From the IMG/VR virus record IMGVR_UViG_3300046373_000048, positions 1-20,185 of that record: a stretch of DNA of 20,185 nt; one strand, 5' to 3'. Below the pieces are notes generated by a model. The model did not search any database and was not told the DNA's origin. It worked only from the letters and a program-made list of their open reading frames with translations. Below are positions 15,442 through 20,185 of the stretch, in pieces. Position numbers and translations under genes: made by a program. Positions within the stretch are counted from its first letter, which is position 1, and every line of letters begins with the position of its first letter. This stretch comes from a virus.

Positions 15442-15986
15442 ACCCGCTTACCCTAATTGGAATCAAATGCGCGGTCATCCTGGCCTTGTTCGCCGGCCTG
15501 TATGGATACGGCCACCATAACGGCGCGAAGGCTACCCGCGCCCTGTGGGACGCCGATAAAGTCAAGGTAGCCGCACAGTCCGAAGCCGCTATCCTCGCCG
15601 CCCAAGAGCGCTACGTGCGCATCCAGAAATTCAACGAAGTCACCGCCAGAAAGGCATCCGAAGCCCATGAAAAAGCTATTTCCGATCTTCAAGCGCAGTA
15701 CGATGCTGCTCGCGCTGCCATTCGCGCTGCTGGCGGGCTGCGCATCCCCAGGGCCATCTGTGCCAGTCAAGACCATGGAACATCCACTACCGCAGGCGGC
15801 GGCCGATCTGATGATCCCGCCGCCGCCACCGTCGCACTTCCTGCAGAAACTGAAAGACGCCTTCTCGAACTGAGCCAGGAGGCTGATGCCCTGGCCGAAC
15901 GCTTGCGCGCGCTACAGATGTGGATCAAGGGAGCGGGACTTTACGGCCCGGGCGATGAACTTCCCGCAGTCGCTCCTGCCAAATAG
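15438..15986 (+). CDS. Rz: Rz-like inner-membrane spanin
   Basis: A GTG at 15438 overlapping the endolysin stop is chosen over ATG15420, which lies inside the endolysin. The 182-residue protein has an N-terminal transmembrane anchor (about residues 4-26, LTLIGIKCAVILALFAGLYG), then a long Ala/Glu/Lys coiled-coil periplasmic region, a Gly/Thr/Ser-rich stretch, and a second helical part (ERRLLELSQEADALAERLRA). i-Spanins pair with o-spanins to disrupt the outer membrane at lysis. A frame for the o-spanin (15667-15873) is fully nested. The cassette order holin, endolysin, Rz/Rz1 is standard for Gram-negative hosts. Confidence 0.85.
   Translation: MNPLTLIGIKCAVILALFAGLYGYGHHNGAKATRALWDADKVKVAAQSEAAILAAQERYVRIQKFNEVTARKASEAHEKAISDLQAQYDAARAAIRAAGGLRIPRAICASQDHGTSTTAGGGRSDDPAAATVALPAETERRLLELSQEADALAERLRALQMWIKGAGLYGPGDELPAVAPAK
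15667..15873 (+). CDS. Rz1: Rz1-like outer-membrane lipoprotein spanin, nested in Rz
   Basis: A 68-residue frame lying wholly inside Rz in another frame. It has a basic N-terminus (MKKLFPIFKR), a hydrophobic signal segment and a lipobox LLAGC with Cys25 as the lipidated residue. The mature 44 residues are proline-rich (IPPPPPSHF). Nested o-spanins of this kind are well known in lambda. AAAGG lies about 10 bases before the ATG. It would sit in the outer membrane and bind the Rz periplasmic domain across the wall. Confidence 0.85.
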   Translation: MKKLFPIFKRSTMLLALPFALLAGCASPGPSVPVKTMEHPLPQAAADLMIPPPPPSHFLQKLKDAFSN

Positions 15987-15988
15987 CC

Positions 15989-16156
15989 ATGGACTTCCAC
16001 ATACTCAGCACGCACCAGCGAAACAGCGACGACGACACGCCGTTGCAGATGGTGAGCGCTGAGCAAGTGGCGTACTGGCAACGGATCGAGGCGGAGTATT
16101 TGCGACTGCTGGAGCAGTTGGCGGAGGCAGTTGAGCCGGCGCCCGCGTCTCCGTAA
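15989..16156 (+). CDS. Small protein after the lysis cassette
   Basis: A 55-residue frame starting two bases after the Rz stop and ending in TAA. It begins MDFHILSTHQRNSDDDTPLQ; the rest is helical and acidic (AYWQRIEAEYLRLLEQLAE) with a Pro/Ala end. No strong Shine-Dalgarno sequence is present, so coupling to Rz is likely. The protein-like helix pattern and correct spacing support it as a gene. No family is recognised. Confidence 0.55.
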   Translation: MDFHILSTHQRNSDDDTPLQMVSAEQVAYWQRIEAEYLRLLEQLAEAVEPAPASP

Positions 16157-16172
16157 ATGCTACCATGCCGCC

Positions 16173-16391
16173 ATGGACGACGAACACCTGCACCAAGAGG
16201 GCTACTTTGAGGCATTCGCCGCGGTCATCAACGCGCTTGATCCGAAGGCTGCTGACTTAGATTTCCAGTTTGCAAACCTGAGCAATGCGGCGCGAATCTC
16301 AACACTGCTCAGCGACGACGAGAAGAGGCGCTTGCGGGCGATGCTGCATATTGTGCGGACGCAGGCTGGTCCAAATGGAGGAACGGGATAG
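16173..16391 (+). CDS. Small hypothetical phage protein
   Basis: A 72-residue frame from ATG16173, starting MDDEHLHQEGYFEAFAAVIN, acidic at first and then basic and helical (DDEKRRLRAMLHIVRTQ). A TTG at 16131 with GGAGG three bases upstream would add 14 Arg-rich residues that overlap the previous gene; the ATG start is preferred because those residues look like a shadow. It is the last plus-strand gene before the attachment region. Function is unknown. Confidence 0.58.
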   Translation: MDDEHLHQEGYFEAFAAVINALDPKAADLDFQFANLSNAARISTLLSDDEKRRLRAMLHIVRTQAGPNGGTG

Positions 16392-16417
16392 ACCCCATAA
16401 ACTGTACTATTGAGAAT

Positions 16418-16436
16418 GCGTAAACTTAGCGTAAAC
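16418..16436 (+). repeat. Tandem GCGTAAAC repeat, one helical turn apart
   Basis: GCGTAAAC occurs at 16418-16425 and 16429-16436, starts 11 bases apart, so both copies face the same side of the helix. It lies in the left arm of the attachment region and is a candidate site for an excisionase-like or bending protein. Confidence 0.5.
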
Positions 16437-16544
16437 AAGCAATTACGTTCTCGACATGAACAATAATATAGTACATGATTGAGCGAATAATCCATTGAAT
16501 ACATTGGGAAATGCCTAGTTCGCTGGACAGATTCATAGCCTATC

Positions 16545-16572
16545 GGGGGTTCGAATCCCCCTCTCTCCGCCA
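16545..16572 (+). other. Attachment core: 3' end of a serine tRNA gene
   Basis: GGGGG-TTCGAAT-CCCCC is a perfect T-arm (16545-16561), followed by the acceptor 3' strand TCTCTCC (16562-16568), discriminator G and encoded CCA (16570-16572). No anticodon or D arm precedes it, so it is a fragment, not a complete tRNA. The acceptor would pair with GGAGAGA, as in betaproteobacterial tRNA-Ser genes. Carrying this segment lets a phage restore the tRNA on integration. The left limit of identity with the host gene is unknown. Confidence 0.8.
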
Positions 16573-16582
16573 TATATAGCTG

Positions 16583-16615
16583 TAGGGCCGCTTCGATAGC
16601 GGCCCTATTTGTTTG
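16583..16615 (+). terminator. Strong rho-independent terminator right of the attachment core
   Basis: TAGGGCCGCT and AGCGGCCCTA form a perfect 10-bp stem around TCGAT, followed by TTTGTTTG on the plus strand only. It lies 10 bases after the tRNA CCA. On the phage genome it would stop rightward late transcripts before the opposing integrase operon. In a lysogen it would lie just behind the restored tRNA gene. Confidence 0.8.
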
Positions 16616-16641
16616 TGCTATTCAGAGCCATTGTGCTATTC
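16613..16641 (+). repeat. Direct repeats TTGTGCTATTC (right arm sites)
   Basis: Two identical 11-base copies, 16613-16623 and 16631-16641, starts 18 bases apart, between the terminator and the integrase stop codon. Position and relation to left-arm TGTACTATT copies suggest integrase arm-type binding sites. Confidence 0.6.
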
Positions 16642-16648
16642 GATTTGC

Positions 16649-17704
16649 CTAGCGCAGGGGTTTTACGACCTCTGGCTTGCGCCGATAGACGCGCTCTGTC
16701 AATTTACCGTCAGCATGCGCAAGCAGTTGTCGAGCATGCTCCAGGGTCGCCGCATCGCTTGCGCACTTGGCGCGAAGATCGTGTTCGGTGAAATGCTCGG
16801 TGACAGCAGTTTCGGCCATGACGCGCTTAATAAAGCCTCCCCACATCGACTCCCATCCGCCAGCGCGCCCAGTTTCCTCGTTGAAATAGCCGCTCCCCAT
16901 CCTGTTGCAGAAAAGGAAAGGGGAGAGCTTCATCGGCCGGGCCTGTTTCGCGAGAGCTACGGCCGCTCGGAGTTCGTCAGACCATTCGATGATCATGCTC
17001 TTGCCGGTGCTGTTTTCGGTCTTCCCTGGTGTCACATGAATGCCAGTCTCTTCCCGAAGGGCGGACATTGTAAGGCGCAGAATATCGCCGCGGCGCATCC
17101 CGGTCAGCAGCTTCAAGCGTATGTAGGCCTGTACGGCCAAGACACTCCCCGCCTTCCTCTTTGACTCTAGTTTCAGGCACTCAACGATTTCCCAGTCCTC
17201 AACATACCGGGTCCGCGACTTCTCGCCCACCAGGCGCACCTCACCCTTGAACGGATGCCGGTCGATATAGCCCCACTCTACCGCTTTGGTCATTGCATGA
17301 GAAAGCAATTCTGTCTCGCGTCGGGCGCCCGTTTTAGCGTCGCGACCGTCGATATACTGGTAGATCAGTTTCGGCTTGATGTCCTCCAGCGACATCGCGC
17401 CGAATGCCATGCGCACCTTTTTGAGCGCCGACGCATTTTGATTTCGCGTGGTGACTGCCTTTTTCGGGATCACTTCAAGCGCGTACCGGTCGAGCAGTTG
17501 GGCGATGTTGCGGACTTCGGCCTTGTTGTTCAGCCGGCGCGCCCACTCCGCGTATGCCTCCGGAAGAGTGGCGCCTAGCCGGAACGTCTTTTTCCCATCC
17601 CACGCTGGCTCCTGGCCGACAGGTACTTGGTAGTAGTAGCCGCCGTGAGTGTGGCGCCACCGCTTAGGCAGCCCGAGATTTTCCGTGTTGCGTGCGCGGG
17701 GCAT
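16649..17704 (-). CDS. int: Tyrosine site-specific integrase
   Basis: The start is set at ATG17704, with GGAG eight bases upstream; a longer frame from 17776 lies inside the upstream gene. The 351-residue protein has an N-terminal arm/core-binding half and a C-terminal catalytic domain. The visible active-site set is Arg204 (TGMRRGDILRL), Lys228 (GKTENSTGK), His308 and Arg311 (EHDLRAK), His330 (LLAHADG) and nucleophile Tyr340 (ERVYRRK). It recombines attP with the host tRNA-Ser attB. Its stop is 76 bases from the core, the classic int-att arrangement, and it is last in the minus-strand operon, so its expression follows the early transcript unless it has its own promoter. Confidence 0.94.
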   Translation of the reverse strand: MPRARNTENLGLPKRWRHTHGGYYYQVPVGQEPAWDGKKTFRLGATLPEAYAEWARRLNNKAEVRNIAQLLDRYALEVIPKKAVTTRNQNASALKKVRMAFGAMSLEDIKPKLIYQYIDGRDAKTGARRETELLSHAMTKAVEWGYIDRHPFKGEVRLVGEKSRTRYVEDWEIVECLKLESKRKAGSVLAVQAYIRLKLLTGMRRGDILRLTMSALREETGIHVTPGKTENSTGKSMIIEWSDELRAAVALAKQARPMKLSPFLFCNRMGSGYFNEETGRAGGWESMWGGFIKRVMAETAVTEHFTEHDLRAKCASDAATLEHARQLLAHADGKLTERVYRRKPEVVKPLR

Positions 17705-17915
17705 TGATACCACTCCAGTTAATTTCCGGATCTTTCTTCCGCTTCGTCGTTGGGCCACCCATGACTTGCTCCACATGGGAGCGAAGCACAGCGATGCTGC
17801 CGTCCGGCCGCGTTCGATGCTCGATGCCCATGGCGTTCAAGACGCGAGCCTGGGCAGCATGCTGTACCCGCATCGTCAGTGCGTGGATTTCCTCGCTATC
17901 GAGTATAAGACTCAT
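17664..17915 (-). CDS. DUF4224-domain protein
   Basis: An 83-residue protein upstream of, and overlapping by 41 bases, the integrase. ATG17915 is preferred over ATG17933 because AAAGGAAG lies about seven bases before it. It begins SLILDSEEIHALT and has an ARVLNAMGIEHRTRPDGSIAVL core, matching DUF4224: a short helical domain followed by a 'GI..rpDGs.vVlr' beta pair. DUF4224 proteins commonly sit beside phage integrases and look like small DNA-binding proteins. A directionality (excisionase) or regulatory role is plausible but unproven. The Lys-rich C-terminus (TTKRKKD) may aid nucleic-acid binding. Confidence 0.78.
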   Translation of the reverse strand: MSLILDSEEIHALTMRVQHAAQARVLNAMGIEHRTRPDGSIAVLRSHVEQVMGGPTTKRKKDPEINWSGINAPRTQHGKSRAA

Positions 17916-18081
17916 CCTGCTTCCTTTCCTCATCCACCAGCGGCCAGCTGCATTGACTCAGCAAGTGCGCCCCGCCGCACCTGGTACACGCCGGCCGGAA
18001 TATCGCATCCCAGCCATCGCGGTAAGCCTTCGTAGGCGCCTTCGTGGCGATCTTGTCGCCTGTGATGTCGTTGTGGCTCAT
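17896..18081 (-). CDS. Small CCHC-type putative zinc-binding protein
   Basis: A 61-residue protein with GGAGG five bases before its ATG. It contains a compact Cys/His cluster, C32-x2-C35-x3-H39-x4-C44 (CTRCGGAHLLSQC), one residue shorter than a retroviral zinc knuckle, then WPLVDEERK. The N-terminal half is basic and aromatic (KAYRDGWDAIFRP). Small prophage proteins of this look are common and unnamed. It overlaps the DUF4224 start by 20 bases and its own start overlaps the upstream stop by ATGA. Metal binding is inferred. Confidence 0.75.
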   Translation of the reverse strand: MSHNDITGDKIATKAPTKAYRDGWDAIFRPACTRCGGAHLLSQCSWPLVDEERKQDESYTR

Positions 18082-18398
18082 GGCATCCTCCGACCAATGT
18101 TGGCGGCGGCCTGAACAATGCTGCGTCGAATGACAGGCAGTCGTTCGGGGTAATCAGGCAAATTCAATGGGTAATGGTCATATACCGCATCTTCAATGTT
18201 TATGTAGAGCCTAGCCGACAACCGCAGCGCATCGCCATCATCGGTCAGCGGGTTCCATAAAGAATCTCCGCCTCTGTCATTCCGAATCACAAAGCCGCCC
18301 GCAAAATGACCAGCAAAAATGACCATTTCACCAGCGTTGCCTACGACTTGCAAACCTGCCCCCTTCGCCGCCAGTTCCAGCAGTTCACGGTCGCTCAT
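18078..18398 (-). CDS. Conserved hypothetical early phage protein
   Basis: A 106-residue protein starting MSDRELLELAAKGAGL, a helical start typical of widespread unnamed phage proteins that also carry the WNPLTDDGDALRLSARL segment seen here. The second half is Pro/Tyr/Ile-rich with LPVIRRSIVQAAANIG. It is overlapped by four bases at both ends. Such genes sit in early, non-essential regions of temperate phages. No biochemical role is known to me. Confidence 0.8.
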   Translation of the reverse strand: MSDRELLELAAKGAGLQVVGNAGEMVIFAGHFAGGFVIRNDRGGDSLWNPLTDDGDALRLSARLYINIEDAVYDHYPLNLPDYPERLPVIRRSIVQAAANIGRRMP

Positions 18399-18796
18399 GG
18401 CTTCACCTCGCCTTGCAGCTTCTCGGGTGGCAGTGGCAGTGTGAGTGGGGCGGTCGCCATCGCAAAATCTACATTGGCATCCAGCAGTGACCCCTTACCG
18501 CCGCTCTGTAGCAACGGGATTGTGCCGGGCTTGTGGTGGTATTTCACGACCCAGCAAGCGCCGTCAGCGGTAAACGGGCTGGTAGAATCTGGCGAGTCCC
18601 GCAACCACTGATATCGTGCTGCATCGCGTTGCAGCTTCTTCACCAGTGCCAGAAGATCGAGAATGGCGGCTGTTGTCGCATGGTTCTCGTAGTCGATCAG
18701 CGCAGCGTTAAACTTTGCCTTGTCCTTTCCGTGCCTGGCGGCCTGCAAGCGCTTCGCCGCATCTCGCAGTCTTTCCTGTTCGGGGGTTAGCGCCAT
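18395..18796 (-). CDS. Ead/Ea22-like hypothetical phage protein
   Basis: A 133-residue protein with AAGGA six bases before its ATG. The N-terminal 70 residues are strongly helical and basic (RLRDAAKRLQAARHGKDKAKF, then LLALVKKLQRDAARYQWLRD). DAARYQWLRD is a recurrent motif of Ead/Ea22-type phage proteins. The C-terminal half is beta-rich with CWVVKYHHKPG and ends LPLPPEKLQGEVKP. Function is unknown; related genes fill the dispensable early region of lambda-like phages. Confidence 0.75.
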   Translation of the reverse strand: MALTPEQERLRDAAKRLQAARHGKDKAKFNAALIDYENHATTAAILDLLALVKKLQRDAARYQWLRDSPDSTSPFTADGACWVVKYHHKPGTIPLLQSGGKGSLLDANVDFAMATAPLTLPLPPEKLQGEVKP

Positions 18797-18799
18797 AAT

Positions 18800-18988
18800 T
18801 TATCCTTTCTTCGCGCAAATTAATGCATTGATACTGCCGCCGGCACGCATCTGATTGCGCAACTCACCAGCGGCAGCCTGGCAAGCGGCGGCAGAATTAA
18901 ACTCGATTGCTCCCGCCGTGATCGGATAAGCACCTCCTACGGCATTACTACTTTGCAGCACGAATATAAGCAGATAGGGGGTTAGCAT
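18800..18988 (-). CDS. Small exported-looking protein
   Basis: A 62-residue protein with a hydrophobic N-terminus (residues 2-15, LTPYLLIFVLQSSN) and then GGAYPITAGAIEFNSAAAC, a helix AAAGELRNQMRAGG, and Cys36 and Cys58 that could pair after export. A strong AGGAG precedes the ATG. The signal segment is short and lacks a basic start, so export is only likely. It overlaps the upstream gene by seven bases. A small secreted protein in an early phage operon may be an envelope-acting factor. Confidence 0.65.
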   Translation of the reverse strand: MLTPYLLIFVLQSSNAVGGAYPITAGAIEFNSAAACQAAAGELRNQMRAGGSINALICAKKG

Positions 18989-19164
18989 GATTGCTCCTGT
19001 TTGATTTGCACCACGATCAACGTATTGCCATCTTGGTAGAACTTCACCTGATGGCCGAGTGCCCGCCGACGATCAGCGTCAGCAATAGTTTTCGCGGCAG
19101 CACTTGCTGGCCCCATAATGTGCGCGACGACCTTAATTGCTTCCTCACTGATTTCTTTGATCAT
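18982..19164 (-). CDS. Small hypothetical phage protein
   Basis: A 60-residue protein with AGGAG seven bases before its ATG, starting MIKEISEEAIKVVAHIMG and ending NTLIVVQIKQEQSC. It looks helical then beta (QVKFYQDGNTLIVVQI). Both ends overlap neighbours (ATGA with the upstream gene). Family not recognised. Confidence 0.65.
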   Translation of the reverse strand: MIKEISEEAIKVVAHIMGPASAAAKTIADADRRRALGHQVKFYQDGNTLIVVQIKQEQSC

Positions 19165-19176
19165 GATTGCTCCTGT
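18986..19176 (-). repeat. Duplicated translation-initiation block
   Basis: The 15-base sequence CATGATTGCTCCTGT occurs at 18986-19000 and 19162-19176. On the minus strand it reads ACAGGAGCAATCATG, so two adjacent genes share an identical Shine-Dalgarno sequence, spacer and start codon. This is the boundary of a possible gene-cassette exchange, or simple reuse. Confidence 0.7.
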
Positions 19177-19430
19177 GGTTGATCCTTAAATTCGCCACAA
19201 ACGTGATCGCGCAGCGTCATGACATGTCCAGCTTCAAGCGGCAGGCTCGACCCGGTGATGCCAAGCATGCCGTAGCGCTCTGCGCCCGCTACCGGCGCGC
19301 AGCGGATACACTCGCCAGCGGCTGAGTTGTGCCACCGCCACCAGTCGCAGCCGCCGCAGCACGGGCCGTGGCTGCCGTAGAAGGCATCGACGTTGGCCTG
19401 TGTGCGCTCTTGCCGAGTCGGTACGCTCAT
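19161..19430 (-). CDS. Cysteine-rich small phage protein
   Basis: An 89-residue protein with Cys24, 25, 28, 41, 44 and 78: CCGGC-x12-C-x2-C then VCGEFK near the end. This spacing resembles small phage proteins with a C-x2-C ... GEC-x2-C ... CGxF pattern, thought to bind a metal or iron-sulfur cluster. It overlaps both neighbours by ATGA. The metal is inferred, and no DNA-binding motif is evident. Confidence 0.74.
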   Translation of the reverse strand: MSVPTRQERTQANVDAFYGSHGPCCGGCDWWRWHNSAAGECIRCAPVAGAERYGMLGITGSSLPLEAGHVMTLRDHVCGEFKDQPQEQS

Positions 19431-20179
19431 TCCGCCGCTCCCTGTGCCGACCCATTAGGCACGCGCCCGCACCCGCTGCATGTGTCGCATTCCTCGCCGT
19501 AAAACGAGCCTTTGCCGTCGCAGGTCGGGCAGAGCCGGCTATCCAAAATCTTCAAGCCGCGCCCCGGCACCTTCCCCGCCACGATCTGCTTTGCCTCATC
19601 GACCAGGGGCGAGGCGGCGAGCGTCGTTTCTTTCATCGCAGCACACGATTCGTTGATGATCCGCTTGAACAGCACGCGCATTTCGCTGCCCGAAGTTTTT
19701 TTGGTCAGCCCAGCGTGCGCGATTACATTGATTGAATGCAGCGCGATATGCGCCAAATCCAGAAGATCGTCATTCACCGGCGCCACCGGGGCAGGCGATG
19801 GCACGGCCTGATACGGCAGCATCGCATCCACTTGCTCTGTAGTCGCGCTTTCCGGGTCGGCCAGAACATCAAGGATATGCTCGGGCGCATCATGTGCCCC
19901 TGCAATTTGGTATGCGAATGCGATGATGCGCAACAAATGGTCGCGGTCGTCTGGCACTGCTGGCGATGCTGGGGATAACTTCTCCGTTCGCAACTGGTTC
20001 ATTTCATCCAGCATTTCGGGAGTGATAAGGACTGGCGATGCTGGGGTGGCGAGAAGATGGACGGCGCGCTTCACCATGGCTTTTTCCTTGGCCTCGACGC
20101 CGGCCAAGAAATCACCCAACTGATCGACATCGAGTGCAATATCTACTGTCATCCCAGCAGGCTTGGAGTGGTAGTCCAC
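19427..20179 (-). CDS. Hypothetical phage protein with DnaJ-type zinc motif (start uncertain)
   Basis: The frame is open to the right edge (codons for Glu-Phe precede GTG20179), so the gene may be 5' partial. ATG20152 is an alternative that would make an ATGA overlap like the other junctions of this operon. Counted from GTG20179, the product has 250 residues. The body is acidic and Ala/Pro-rich with helices (DHLLRIIAFAYQIAGAHD, DLLDLAHIALHSINVIAHAG). The C-terminus carries CPTCDGKG then CDTCSGCGRV (Cys217, 220, 231, 234), two CxxCxGxG-like units as in DnaJ zinc domains. It heads the visible part of the minus-strand operon. Function is unknown. Confidence 0.72.
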   Translation of the reverse strand: MDYHSKPAGMTVDIALDVDQLGDFLAGVEAKEKAMVKRAVHLLATPASPVLITPEMLDEMNQLRTEKLSPASPAVPDDRDHLLRIIAFAYQIAGAHDAPEHILDVLADPESATTEQVDAMLPYQAVPSPAPVAPVNDDLLDLAHIALHSINVIAHAGLTKKTSGSEMRVLFKRIINESCAAMKETTLAASPLVDEAKQIVAGKVPGRGLKILDSRLCPTCDGKGSFYGEECDTCSGCGRVPNGSAQGAAE

Positions 20180-20185
20180 AAACTC

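Larger units (their letters stand above)
16403..16641. other. attP: Phage attachment region (attP) with arm-type sites
   Basis: A non-coding region between the last late gene and the integrase stop. It holds a tRNA-Ser 3' end (core, 16545-16572) flanked on the left by TGTACTATT (16403-16411) and inverted ATAGTACA (16468-16475), and on the right by a perfect direct repeat TTGTGCTATTC at 16613-16623 and 16631-16641. The shared TGTRCTAT motif on both sides of the core is what integrase arm-binding sites look like. Two GCGTAAAC repeats 11 bases apart (16418-16436) may bind an accessory factor. Arm function is inferred. Confidence 0.7.

Noticed and set aside
16480-16572. Complete tRNA gene at the T-arm
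   Set aside because: Only the T-arm, acceptor 3' strand and CCA are present; no D arm, anticodon arm or 5' acceptor strand precedes them.
16202-16573. 123-residue minus-strand frame starting MAERGGFEPP
   Set aside because: This start is the well-known artefact of reading the complement of a tRNA 3' end; the rest covers a plus-strand gene and non-coding att sequence.
16613-17164. 183-residue plus-strand frame
   Set aside because: It lies antisense to the integrase, whose catalytic residues are all intact on the minus strand.
1-20185. CRISPR array, insertion sequence or restriction/defence island
   Set aside because: No regularly spaced long repeats, transposase motifs or recognisable defence genes were seen on either strand.

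Overview
The window is a stretch of a temperate, short-tailed (podovirus-like) bacteriophage. It carries head genes with an SU10/DUF5309-type major capsid protein, an SU10-type adaptor, a nozzle-like protein and large ejection-type proteins. There is no tail tube, sheath or tape-measure gene. Moderately high GC by eye, a lambdoid-type GH24 endolysin and a serine-tRNA 3' end ending TCTCTCCGCCA suggest a Gram-negative betaproteobacterial (Burkholderiales-like) host. That host guess is inference. Terminase, portal, replication and repressor genes are not in view and probably lie outside both edges.

Layout. (1) 1-4.7 kb, plus strand: the 3' part of a structural gene open to the left edge, two or three small unknown genes, scaffold, major capsid, a terminator-like hairpin, and two small head genes. 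(2) 4.7-14.3 kb, plus strand: a fibre-like protein, the adaptor, an S74 self-cleaving tail fibre and its small partner, a nozzle-like protein, two small virion-associated proteins, and three large ejection-type proteins. (3) 14.5-16.4 kb, plus strand: a lysis cassette (membrane/coiled-coil protein, holin, GH24 endolysin, Rz with Rz1 nested in another frame) and two small unknown genes. (4) 16.4-16.65 kb: a non-coding attachment region with the 3' end of a serine tRNA gene, short arm-type repeats on both sides, and a strong hairpin terminator. (5) 16.65-20.2 kb, minus strand: a tightly overlapping operon of small early phage genes running into a DUF4224 protein and a tyrosine integrase at its distal end.

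The genes work as one late module (assembly, ejection, lysis) converging on the attachment site against an early/integration module. Because phage-type sequence and related arm repeats flank the tRNA fragment on both sides, the site reads as attP. The source is then a packaged, circular or tandem phage genome rather than one simple chromosomal prophage end. No defence island, CRISPR array, diversity-generating retroelement or insertion sequence was seen. The less ordinary signals are the attP architecture, structured leaders before scaffold and capsid (including two hairpins with the same loop and compensatory stem changes), and several small genes missed by simple length cut-offs.
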